The translations under genes were made by a program, and so were the position numbers. Source: JAFGVL01 sp964546015 (GTDB taxonomy: Bacteria > Bacteroidota > Bacteroidia > Bacteroidales > Paludibacteraceae). Taken from it: DNA of 45,062 bases. The notes below the pieces were generated by a model that was not told the origin of the DNA, searched no databases, and worked only from the letters and a program-made list of their open reading frames with translations. The DNA lies in assembly GCA_964546015.1 (NCBI GenBank), contig CAZJHO010000011.1:1-45062 (forward strand), read 5' to 3'. Positions within the stretch are counted from its first letter, which is position 1. Every line of letters starts with the position of its first letter. Shown here piece after piece: positions 33,284-41,596 of this stretch.

Positions 33284-33326
33284 AAGCTTACCATAAAGTT
33301 CTCTTTTGGGAATTTTAGAAGGCTTA
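33284..33326 (+). repeat. Degenerate copy of the same palindrome at the lysS 3' end
   Basis: AAGTTCTCTTTTGGGAATTT followed by TAGAAGGCTTA aligns word for word, with substitutions, to the minus-strand form of 33190-33225. Its end supplies the lysS stop codon. With the T run on the minus strand it may act as the lysS terminator. Confidence 0.45.
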
Positions 33327-35078
33327 TGCTTTTTCGATCCATTCGGCTATATCTTCCTTTGTAGGATTAGATAACTCTAATTTATTCTTTTTATTGTATC
33401 CGCAAAGATCTTGGTGCAATTTATTCGGATTCTGCTCTTTGAGCGATACTATGGTTTGTATCCCTAATTTTTGCAATACTTCAGCCCATGCTTCAGGGAT
33501 ACCGATAGCGGTGTATTTATCTATGCTGTCTCGTGTGAAAATTTTTTCAGGACGCATTTGCGGAAAGAAAAGTACTTCTTGAATAGCCGGTTGATTGGTC
33601 ATTAACATCACTAAACGATCCATGCCGATACCCATGCCCGAAGTTGGTGGCATACCATACTCAAGCGCACGCAAGAAGTCTTGGTCGATAAACATGGCTT
33701 CGTCATCGCCTTTTTCTGATAAGCGAAGTTGTTCTTCAAAGCGGGCGCGTTGGTCAATAGGGTCGTTCAATTCTGAATAAGCGTTGGCTAATTCTTTCCC
33801 ATTTACCATCAGTTCGAAGCGTTCGGTTAATTCCGGATTGTTACGATGGCGTTTGCAGAGAGGCGACATTTCAATCGGATAATCGGTAATAAAGGTAGGC
33901 TGAATATAATTGCCTTCGCATTTTTCACCAAAAATCTCATCAATCAGTTTGCCTTTACCCATCGTTTCGTCGGTTTCGATATGGAGTTTTTGGCAAACTT
34001 CGAGGAGTTGCGCTTCATTCATCCCGTTAATGTCGATACCGGTAAATTCTTTGATGGAATCGATCATCGAAATGCGTTTGAAAGGGCGTTTGAAGCTAAT
34101 AACCTTGTCTCCTACAGGTACTTCTGTCGACCCAGTTACTTCAATAGCTATTCTCTCCAACATTTCTTCGGTTTGATTCATCATCCAGTTATAATCCTTG
34201 TATGAAACATATATTTCCATACAGGTAAACTCAGGGTTATGAGTTCTGTCCATTCCTTCATTGCGGAAATTGCGCGAAAACTCATACACACCTTCAAAAC
34301 CGCCTACAATCAATCGTTTCAGATATAACTCATTGGCAACACGCAAGTAGAGCGGAATATCCAACGCATTGTGATGTGTAATGAACGGACGCGCTGAAGC
34401 ACCTCCCGGAATAGGTTGAAGCACAGGTGTATCTACTTCGATGTAGCCTTTTTCGTTGAAGAAATTGCGCATCGAATTAAATACTTTAGTGCGTTTGAGG
34501 AAAATATCTTTTATCCCTTCATTTACAACTAAATCTACATAGCGTTGGCGATAGCGTTGTTCGGGGTCTTCGAAAGCATCATAGGCTATGCCGTCTTTGT
34601 ATTTTACGATCGGTAACGGACGGAGCGATTTGCTCAATACGGTAAGTTCTTGTGCATGCACGCTGATTTCGCCCATTTGTGTACGGAAAACATATCCTTT
34701 AATTCCGATAAAATCACCAATATCCAATAGTTTTTTGAATACGGTGTTGTACATTTGGACCTCCTCCGGGTTGCTGAGCGGAGTCGAAGTATCGGGAGGA
34801 GTAAGGGGGGCTAAATCATCGCGATTGATATACACCTGGATGCGTCCTTTGGAGTCTTGCAACTCTATAAATGACGCTTTGCCCATGATGCGGCGGCTCA
34901 TGATACGCCCGGCAATGGTAACAATGCGTTGTGGGGCATCGTCATTAAATGTTTCGCAGATTTCTTTTGAATAGCCGGTTACTACATATTCGGCTGCAGG
35001 ATAGGGTTCAATACCCATATTGCGAAGCGCCTCGAGACTTTGACGGCGCAGAATTTCTTGTTCGGAAAGTTCAATCAT
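33324..35078 (-). CDS. lysS: Lysyl-tRNA synthetase, class II
   Basis: The 584-residue protein has an N-terminal OB-fold tRNA-anticodon domain (about 50-150) and a class II catalytic core with motif 2 (FRNEGMDRTHNPEFT), ANAYSELNDP, and motif 3 (GMGIGMDRLVML). It ends in a C-terminal extension seen in Bacteroidales LysRS. Compared with other Bacteroidales LysRS as I remember them, about 12 extra residues lie at 90-107, a Pro-rich stretch (PLTPPDTSTPLSNPEE) between INRDD and MYNTVFKK. This is encoded by a GC-rich palindrome-like segment and lies in a surface loop of the OB fold. All catalytic motifs are intact, so the gene is probably functional. Confidence 0.96.
   Translation of the reverse strand: MIELSEQEILRRQSLEALRNMGIEPYPAAEYVVTGYSKEICETFNDDAPQRIVTIAGRIMSRRIMGKASFIELQDSKGRIQVYINRDDLAPLTPPDTSTPLSNPEEVQMYNTVFKKLLDIGDFIGIKGYVFRTQMGEISVHAQELTVLSKSLRPLPIVKYKDGIAYDAFEDPEQRYRQRYVDLVVNEGIKDIFLKRTKVFNSMRNFFNEKGYIEVDTPVLQPIPGGASARPFITHHNALDIPLYLRVANELYLKRLIVGGFEGVYEFSRNFRNEGMDRTHNPEFTCMEIYVSYKDYNWMMNQTEEMLERIAIEVTGSTEVPVGDKVISFKRPFKRISMIDSIKEFTGIDINGMNEAQLLEVCQKLHIETDETMGKGKLIDEIFGEKCEGNYIQPTFITDYPIEMSPLCKRHRNNPELTERFELMVNGKELANAYSELNDPIDQRARFEEQLRLSEKGDDEAMFIDQDFLRALEYGMPPTSGMGIGMDRLVMLMTNQPAIQEVLFFPQMRPEKIFTRDSIDKYTAIGIPEAWAEVLQKLGIQTIVSLKEQNPNKLHQDLCGYNKKNKLELSNPTKEDIAEWIEKA
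34758..34811 (-). repeat. Palindrome-like GC-rich segment inside lysS
   Basis: The coding strand contains ACTCCTCCCGATACTTCGAC, then TCCGCTCAGCAACCCGGAGG and AGGT; the outer CCTCC and GGAGG words can pair. The core CTTCGACTCCGCTCAGC resembles a word I recall as a dispersed repeat in Bacteroidetes genomes. It keeps the reading frame and encodes lysS residues 90-107. Confidence 0.55.
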
Positions 35079-35149
35079 TTTACAATTTGACTATTTACAA
35101 CCTGAGGTCAACTACCAAAGGAAAATAATTTGACAATTGAAAGAAACGG

Positions 35150-35157
35150 CAAAGTTA
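35150..35157 (-). promoter_or_regulatory. -7 box of the lysS promoter
   Basis: Reads TAACTTTG on the minus strand, with TTTC 19 nt further upstream as a plausible -33. It predicts a leader of about 65-70 nt before lysS. Confidence 0.55.
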
Positions 35158-35181
35158 CGCTTTTTCTTTAAAAAGAGAAAC

Positions 35182-35207
35182 CTCTGCTTAATTTTTATTA
35201 GGCAGAG
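35182..35207 (-). terminator. Intrinsic terminator of the copper ATPase gene
   Basis: CTCTGCTTAAT (35182-35192) and ATTAGGCAGAG (35197-35207) form an 11-bp stem with one wobble and a 4-nt loop. On the minus strand it is followed by a T-rich stretch and lies 27 nt after the ATPase stop codon. Confidence 0.75.
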
Positions 35208-35234
35208 ATTTTATAGCGAATATAAGGATAAAAA

Positions 35235-37454
35235 TTACATTTTTATTTTTTTTATTCGTACACGCAAGCTATTTGTGACAACGCTTACACTGCTAAGAGC
35301 CATGGCTAATCCTGCAATCATAGGATTAAGCAAGAAACCGTTTATCGGATATAGGATACCGGCAGCAATCGGGATTCCAATTAGATTGTAAATAAATGCC
35401 CAGAACAGATTCTGGCGTATGGCTTTTATTGTTTGTCCTGATATTTGAATGGCTTGCGGTATTTTTCGCAGGTCGTTCGAAATAATGGTCATTTTGGCTA
35501 CATCCATAGCAATATCGCTGCCTTTGCCCATGGCAATGCTAATGTCGGCTTGAGCTAAGGCATTGCTGTCATTGATGCCGTCGCCGACCATACCGACTTT
35601 TTTTCCTTTAATTTGTAATTTTTTTACAAATTCGGCTTTATCTTGTGGCAGGTATCCTGCTTCGAAATGATTTATTCCGGCTTGCTTAGCAATAGCTTCT
35701 GCAGCAAAAGCGTTATCCCCTGTAAGCATGTATATTTCGATGCCTTGTGATTGTAATTTTTGTATAGCTTCGACAGATGATTGCTTTATTTTATCGGCAA
35801 TAGCAATGATAGCCAACACTTTTTTACTATCTGCAAAGAAGGTTATCGTTTTGGCTTTTGCTGCCCATTGGTTTGCTATTTCGGTGATGTCTTTTTTTGC
35901 CGGAATATTATTTTTTTGTAATAAAGATAGATTTCCTGCAAAATATATTTCACCATTGATTGTAGCTTTAGTACCCAATCCGGTAAGGCTTTCGAAATGT
36001 TCGACCTGTAAGAAAGTTTGGATGTTTAAACTGTTCAAGATAGCTTCTGCCAAAGGATGTTCTGATTGCCTTTCGAGGCTTGCTAAGATATTTTTTAGTT
36101 TAGGGTCTTCGTCAAACCATAAAACATCGGTTACTTCGGGCTTTCCTTCGGTAATAGTGCCTGTTTTGTCGAGTACAATGGCATTCATACTTTTTGCCAG
36201 TTCCAAACTTTCGGCATCTTTAATCAGAATACCATGTTCGGCTCCTTTGCTTATTCCTACCATAATAGCTGTTGGTGTAGCTAATCCTAGTGCACATGGA
36301 CAAGCAATAACTAATACGGTTACCAAGGCTAAAAGTCCTTGTGTGAAGCCATTTTCGCCACCTAAAGTCAACCAACAGAAAAAAGCGATAACAGCGATTA
36401 ATATCACTACCGGTACAAAAACGCGTATTATTTTATCAGCTAAGCGTTGGATAGGAACTTTGCTTGCTTGTGCTTCTTGCACTTTACGGATTATCTGAGC
36501 TAACAGAGTATCGTTACCTACTTTTTCAGCTTGAATAACAAAACTTCCTTTTTGATTGATAGTTCCGGCAAATACTTTGTCGCCCATGTTTTTTTCTACG
36601 GCAATGGGTTCTCCGCTAATCATGCTTTCGTCCACAAACGAGTGACCGGAAACCAAACTGCCGTCAACCGCAATGCGTTCGCCGGATTTTACTAAAATAT
36701 TATCTCCGATAGCGACTTGTTTGATATTGATTTCTTCGTCTTTGCCGTTGTCGTTAATCCTTATGACGGTTTGCGGTTGTAAGCCCATCAATTTTTTGAC
36801 TGAAGATGAAACATTAGCTTTGGCTTTTTCTTCAAGCAAACGACCTAAAAGGATAAACGAGATAACGACTGCTGCCGCTTCGAAGTACACATGTGATTCC
36901 AATCCCTTTGACTCCCAATATTCCGGGAACAGCGTGTTGAACACACTAAATAGGTAAGCTACTCCGGTACTGAGGGCGACCAAAGTATCCATATTGGAAC
37001 TTTTGATGAGAGCTTGTTTCCATGCTCCGGAGAAAAACTGCCTGCCAAAAACGAAAACTACCGGTGTGGCTAATGCCCACATAATGTAGTTGGCATAAGG
37101 TATATCCATAAATACCATGCCGATAAGAACTATCGGTATGGATAAGATAATAGAAACTATCGTTTTTTGTTTTAATGCTTTGAGTTCTTTTTGATGAATA
37201 TCCTCGAATTTCTGCTCAGCTTCTTCGGTGTCTTCAATAAGCATATCGTAACCCGCTGCTTGTACAGCTTCTTTCATTTGTTGCGGATTTGTTTCGGCCG
37301 GATTGTATTCGATGCTTGCCATAGCATTGGCAAGGTTTACTGTGGATTGTACTACTCCGTGAGTACGATTTAACGCTCTTTCTACATTGGCGGCACAGCC
37401 TGCGCAATGTAGTCCTGTGACGGGAAAGGAGACTTTTGTAGTTTTTGATTTCAT
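35235..37454 (-). CDS. copA: Copper-translocating P-type ATPase
   Basis: The 739-residue protein is a P1B-type ATPase. It has one N-terminal heavy-metal domain with C17 and C20 in GLHCAGCAANV, the CPC membrane motif at 385-387, the phosphorylated D429 in DKTGTITEG, a GDNAF.. segment and the VGDGINDSNALAQADI hinge. Membrane helices near the C-terminus have YN in FIYNLIG and SS in MALSSVS, the pattern of Cu(I) pumps (P1B-1). Function is therefore Cu(I) export at the inner membrane. No metal regulator or chaperone gene is beside it. It is transcribed alone from its own promoter. Confidence 0.93.
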   Translation of the reverse strand: MKSKTTKVSFPVTGLHCAGCAANVERALNRTHGVVQSTVNLANAMASIEYNPAETNPQQMKEAVQAAGYDMLIEDTEEAEQKFEDIHQKELKALKQKTIVSIILSIPIVLIGMVFMDIPYANYIMWALATPVVFVFGRQFFSGAWKQALIKSSNMDTLVALSTGVAYLFSVFNTLFPEYWESKGLESHVYFEAAAVVISFILLGRLLEEKAKANVSSSVKKLMGLQPQTVIRINDNGKDEEINIKQVAIGDNILVKSGERIAVDGSLVSGHSFVDESMISGEPIAVEKNMGDKVFAGTINQKGSFVIQAEKVGNDTLLAQIIRKVQEAQASKVPIQRLADKIIRVFVPVVILIAVIAFFCWLTLGGENGFTQGLLALVTVLVIACPCALGLATPTAIMVGISKGAEHGILIKDAESLELAKSMNAIVLDKTGTITEGKPEVTDVLWFDEDPKLKNILASLERQSEHPLAEAILNSLNIQTFLQVEHFESLTGLGTKATINGEIYFAGNLSLLQKNNIPAKKDITEIANQWAAKAKTITFFADSKKVLAIIAIADKIKQSSVEAIQKLQSQGIEIYMLTGDNAFAAEAIAKQAGINHFEAGYLPQDKAEFVKKLQIKGKKVGMVGDGINDSNALAQADISIAMGKGSDIAMDVAKMTIISNDLRKIPQAIQISGQTIKAIRQNLFWAFIYNLIGIPIAAGILYPINGFLLNPMIAGLAMALSSVSVVTNSLRVRIKKIKM

Positions 37455-37472
37455 GTCTTTTGTTTTTATCTA

Positions 37473-37480
37473 CAAATATA
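37473..37480 (-). promoter_or_regulatory. -7 box of the copper ATPase promoter
   Basis: Reads TATATTTG on the minus strand, about 18 nt before the ATG. The -33 region is a poor match, which may indicate an activator. Confidence 0.5.
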
Positions 37481-38035
37481 ATAAGAAAAGTTATCTAATC
37501 TTTTCTGTCCCGTTTTGTGTATATATTAAATAAGATGATATAATAGATTTGTTTTAAATGATTTCCGAAAATGATTTTAAAAAACTGTTAGAGAAAATAG
37601 TTTCTTAAAAGGATTTTTTGGGTGTTAATAAAATAGAAAAGATAGAAATAGTAAGAAAGTGTTTATGACAGGGCGATTCGAGTGTATTTTGAGTTATTAA
37701 GATTTTGTTTTTTTAATGAGTAATTAAACGGTTTAAATTTAAATAATTGATAATCAATATTTTTTCTGATTTTATGTTGTTCAGCATAAAATGGTGTTTT
37801 TAACACTTCTTATGATAGAGAAGAAATCGAAAATTTTAATTTTGTTTCTTTAATTTACTTAATAATGGTCATATTTGATTTGTTGGCAGTAAATTTAATA
37901 GTGAATAATCTAAAAATTTTAACTATATAGAAAAACATCTACTCTTTTCTTCTTTACTTTAATTCTATCTGTTGAATTGTATTTGATCTTAAGATAGGGC
38001 GTGGTGTTTTTTCTATTAAATAATAATAAAATAGT
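37481..38035. other. 555-nt AT-rich region before the giant secreted protein genes
   Basis: No coding sequence is visible. It holds two adjacent small inverted repeats: ATTTTATG (37769-37776) with CATAAAAT (37785-37792), and GTGTT (37794-37798) with AACAC (37802-37806). No clean TTTG-N20-TAnnTTTG promoter was found, so the start of the downstream transcript is uncertain. Confidence 0.5.
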
Positions 38036-41000
38036 ATGAAAACAAACGCATGTTTTAAATCTTCCTTTGCCAAAGTTTTCTTTTTGGCATTTTTCTTTTC
38101 ATTTTTTTATGTTGGCTATGCTCAAGATGCTAGTTTACCTTTCCCCCAGACGAGTTTTACAACAAGAACGATTAATAGTGGGTTGCTAAATGAAGTAGTT
38201 TTTTCACACAATGGAGCTTCATTTTCTTCTTCCTCCCAATCAAATTGTCCTTGTATGGGAGGACTTGGCAGTGGTACTACCCTTAGAGTAGATAATAATG
38301 GAGATTCTTTTGATATTAATACGCCTTCCGGTACAATTAATAGAGTGAGTGTATGTATCGGGAGTAATAGTGGAACAGTAGCTAATGCAATAATAGCTTT
38401 TAGTACAGATGGTAGCACTTGGGGAAATTTCCAAGAATTGTCATTACCTGCTAATACAGGAAATCCATCTTGTAATACCCATTTAGTAAATGCACCGGCA
38501 GGCGCCAAATATTTCAGAATGCAGCGCAATACATTTGGAGGTTATACTCCCTCAGGCGCGACCGGTCAAACGATAAGGGTCTTTACAGTTGATGTTTGGG
38601 TAAATGCTTCTACTGCTCCCACTCTTACCGTAACACCAACATCCATTACCGGATTAACTAAAAATATAGCTTCCGGAGGAACAGCCTCTACAGGACAATT
38701 TACGGTGAGCGGTTCAAATCTTACGGCTAATGCAACGGTTACGGCTCCTACAGGATTCGAAGTTTCGTTAAACGGTATTACATGGGGAACAGCTCAAATA
38801 ATACCTCAAACAGGTGGAATTATTACAGATGTGCCTGTATATGTTCGTATTTCTTCCACTACCGTAGGTAGTATAGGTCCTCTTAATGTAACAATAGCCA
38901 GTACCGATGCTACTACTCAAAATGTATCGGTAAGCGGTACAGTGGTTAATCTTACACCGCTTGCTACTCCTACCGGATTGATCGGAACAGATCTTACCCA
39001 TGCCGGTTTTACTGCAAGCTGGACAGCCGTAACCGGAGCTGTCGGCTATACTGTAAAAGTATATCAGGGTACTACATTGGTAAATACAATAAATGATGTT
39101 GTCGGAACTACTACCGAAATAATCGGATTAAATGAACTAACTACTTATACTTTTACCGTAACAGCTATAGGTAATGGGACTACTAATGGAGACTCTGCTG
39201 AAAGCCCTAAGTCGGCAGGTGTAACAACTACTAAAGCTCCTATATCTAATAAAATAACTTGTTGGACAGAAGACTTTGAAACACTTGCTCCAAGTGCTAA
39301 TACGAATAGCAATGCGTGTCCGGCAACAGGTGAAACAACCAATGAATTAAGATATAATGCAGATTCGGGTAATCCAAGTGGAACTAATAGATGTGAAACC
39401 GGTCCGTTTAATTTGGCATTACCATCCGGAATTTGGACAAGCGGTAACGCGTTGGGTGCTAGTGGAGCCGGTCATGGAGGTAGTTCAAGATCATTATTTA
39501 TGAGAAATACGAATGCTACGATTACATTACCTACTTTGGATAATCCTCGTTCGGTGTCATTTTATGTGTATGCAAAAGGAGCTGTTACCAATCCTGCGAG
39601 AGGATTAAAAATATTTAAGGACGGAAGTATTATTACTGCGAATATTAAAATAGATGATATAGATTATGTGACTGCTGATGGTTTGATTCGTTTTTCAAGT
39701 GCAGGATGGCATAAGGTATGGGTAGAAGTAGATTCCAACACACAAACAACAGTGAGACTGGAAGTAACTGGTGATTCGAGTATGGATATTTGGTTAGATG
39801 ACTTCACGATAGAATGTAGCTCAATGCTTTTAACTGCTTCTCCAAATGCCAGTGGAATGAATTATGTAGTGGATATGGGACCTTCCAATACTCGTACATT
39901 TACTATTGTGGGAACAGATTTACCATTGGAAAGTGGCAATATTACACTTTCTAATTTGGGTAATTTTCAAGTATCGTTCGATAATGGAATCACTTGGAGT
40001 ACCGGAGTTACAGTAACTTTACCTTACAATAGCTCTTCGTTTGCACAATCGGTATTAGTTCGTTTGAAAGCCGGTTTGTCCGTTGGAGATTATAATACAA
40101 CAATAGCTTTTACTTGTCCGGGCTATACTAAAGTTCTTCCTACTATTACATGTTCGGGTAAAGTAACATTATTGCCCAATACATTGCCTTGTGGAGAGGA
40201 GGTTGTGTTATTACACATGAAGGGAACCAATGAAAGTAATATATTGCTGGATGCAATTACAGGCACTAATTGGACGGCTGTTGCGGAAACTAAAAACAAC
40301 CACTTTCTTTTGAAAAGAGGACAATCTTTGGTTTCTCCATTGCTTTCTTTAGGTGATTTTGATTTAAAAGATGTCTCTTTCTATTTTCAGCCGACCAATG
40401 CAACTTCTATGACTATGACATTGTCCTTGTATGGGACCGGTGGAAGTTTTTCTCCTGTTACATTTAATGCTTCTCAAAAAATACCTTATTTTTTCACACA
40501 TGATTTGAGTTCTGCCGGTTTTACGGATAATGTAACATTGACATTTACTGATGGTGGTCAGACCGATATAGAAATGTGGGAGATTGTAGTAACGGGAATG
40601 CCTAAGCGGCAAATAACTCTCTCTACGGCTTTGCTTACAGGATTCTCCTCTTCTTCTATAGATTGTCCTTCGGAATCACAATCGTTTCTTGTGCTGGGAA
40701 CTTGTTTAGATAGTAATAGCAGCCTGAAGTTTGAATCTAATACAACACCATCGCAATATGAATTTTCTACAGATGAGAATACTTGGGGCACTACTATTAA
40801 TTATACAGGAAAATTTCCTGTAAACGGGATGAAAGTATATGTCCGCCAAAAAGGCACAGCATCTGCCACAGCATTTACTACAAGCGAAATTATAACAATT
40901 ACTAATAATGGTACAGGTGCAGCCACTCTTTTACTTTCGGGTACGGTTACTCCACCTTCTGATTTACAAGTGCCAACAGAAGTTAATTTTTCTTCACTAA

Positions 41001-41572
41001 CCGGAATAGCTTCTATTCGTAACATTCCGCTTATAGGTGGGGAATTTTGCCAGCCGCTTGTGGTGACGCATAATTGTGGTGCAGGTTTAACTATAGCAAA
41101 TTGTGAAGGAGGAACTTATGCTGCAAATACGAGCTTTGTGCCAGAAGACATCGATCGTACTCTTTACCTGAGATATACACCGGGTGCTAATCTGAATTGT
41201 AAACTTACTCTTACTTCCGGTTCGTTTACTAAACAAATTGATTTGGTTTGGACAGGTTCAACCAATATAACTAATGGTGTTGCAACAGATAATACAAGTG
41301 TGCAATATAGTATTGCTGCAGGTTTTGGAAAGACAAATGTATGGAAAGCCGGAGCATTGCCCGATGCAACAATAGTTACGATAACAAGTGCGGATTTTGA
41401 AGTATCTATGGGAAATCCTGAATATGGTGATTTTGAGCCTATTACTTCAGCCAAACTTGGTGACTTGAATGGAATTCTTTTTATTCGTCAAAAAGCTTCG
41501 GCTACAACCGGAACAATTACACTGGTAACAGCCGGAGGTCAAACTACAATTATCAATGTAACAGTATTATAA
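38036..41572 (+). CDS. Giant secreted multi-domain protein
   Basis: The 1178-residue protein has a signal peptide (KVFFLAFFFSFFYVGYAQ). Visible modules are three related beta-rich modules (about 195-304, 597-710 and 857-972) sharing a F.V.G..L, F.VS..GITW..., VYVR..., .SG.V pattern, one fibronectin III domain (308-400), and a lectin- or CBM-like beta region (about 405-595) that ends WLDDFTIEC. It is rich in Thr, Ser, Asn and Gly, as in surface adhesins. No YPNP-type T9SS tail is visible at the C-terminus (GGQTTIINVTVL), so its export route and anchoring are unclear. A second giant gene starts 24 nt later, so they probably form an operon. Confidence 0.85.
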   Translation: MKTNACFKSSFAKVFFLAFFFSFFYVGYAQDASLPFPQTSFTTRTINSGLLNEVVFSHNGASFSSSSQSNCPCMGGLGSGTTLRVDNNGDSFDINTPSGTINRVSVCIGSNSGTVANAIIAFSTDGSTWGNFQELSLPANTGNPSCNTHLVNAPAGAKYFRMQRNTFGGYTPSGATGQTIRVFTVDVWVNASTAPTLTVTPTSITGLTKNIASGGTASTGQFTVSGSNLTANATVTAPTGFEVSLNGITWGTAQIIPQTGGIITDVPVYVRISSTTVGSIGPLNVTIASTDATTQNVSVSGTVVNLTPLATPTGLIGTDLTHAGFTASWTAVTGAVGYTVKVYQGTTLVNTINDVVGTTTEIIGLNELTTYTFTVTAIGNGTTNGDSAESPKSAGVTTTKAPISNKITCWTEDFETLAPSANTNSNACPATGETTNELRYNADSGNPSGTNRCETGPFNLALPSGIWTSGNALGASGAGHGGSSRSLFMRNTNATITLPTLDNPRSVSFYVYAKGAVTNPARGLKIFKDGSIITANIKIDDIDYVTADGLIRFSSAGWHKVWVEVDSNTQTTVRLEVTGDSSMDIWLDDFTIECSSMLLTASPNASGMNYVVDMGPSNTRTFTIVGTDLPLESGNITLSNLGNFQVSFDNGITWSTGVTVTLPYNSSSFAQSVLVRLKAGLSVGDYNTTIAFTCPGYTKVLPTITCSGKVTLLPNTLPCGEEVVLLHMKGTNESNILLDAITGTNWTAVAETKNNHFLLKRGQSLVSPLLSLGDFDLKDVSFYFQPTNATSMTMTLSLYGTGGSFSPVTFNASQKIPYFFTHDLSSAGFTDNVTLTFTDGGQTDIEMWEIVVTGMPKRQITLSTALLTGFSSSSIDCPSESQSFLVLGTCLDSNSSLKFESNTTPSQYEFSTDENTWGTTINYTGKFPVNGMKVYVRQKGTASATAFTTSEIITITNNGTGAATLLLSGTVTPPSDLQVPTEVNFSSLTGIASIRNIPLIGGEFCQPLVVTHNCGAGLTIANCEGGTYAANTSFVPEDIDRTLYLRYTPGANLNCKLTLTSGSFTKQIDLVWTGSTNITNGVATDNTSVQYSIAAGFGKTNVWKAGALPDATIVTITSADFEVSMGNPEYGDFEPITSAKLGDLNGILFIRQKASATTGTITLVTAGGQTTIINVTVL

Positions 41573-41596
41573 TCCTACAAATAAAAGAAATTAGAT

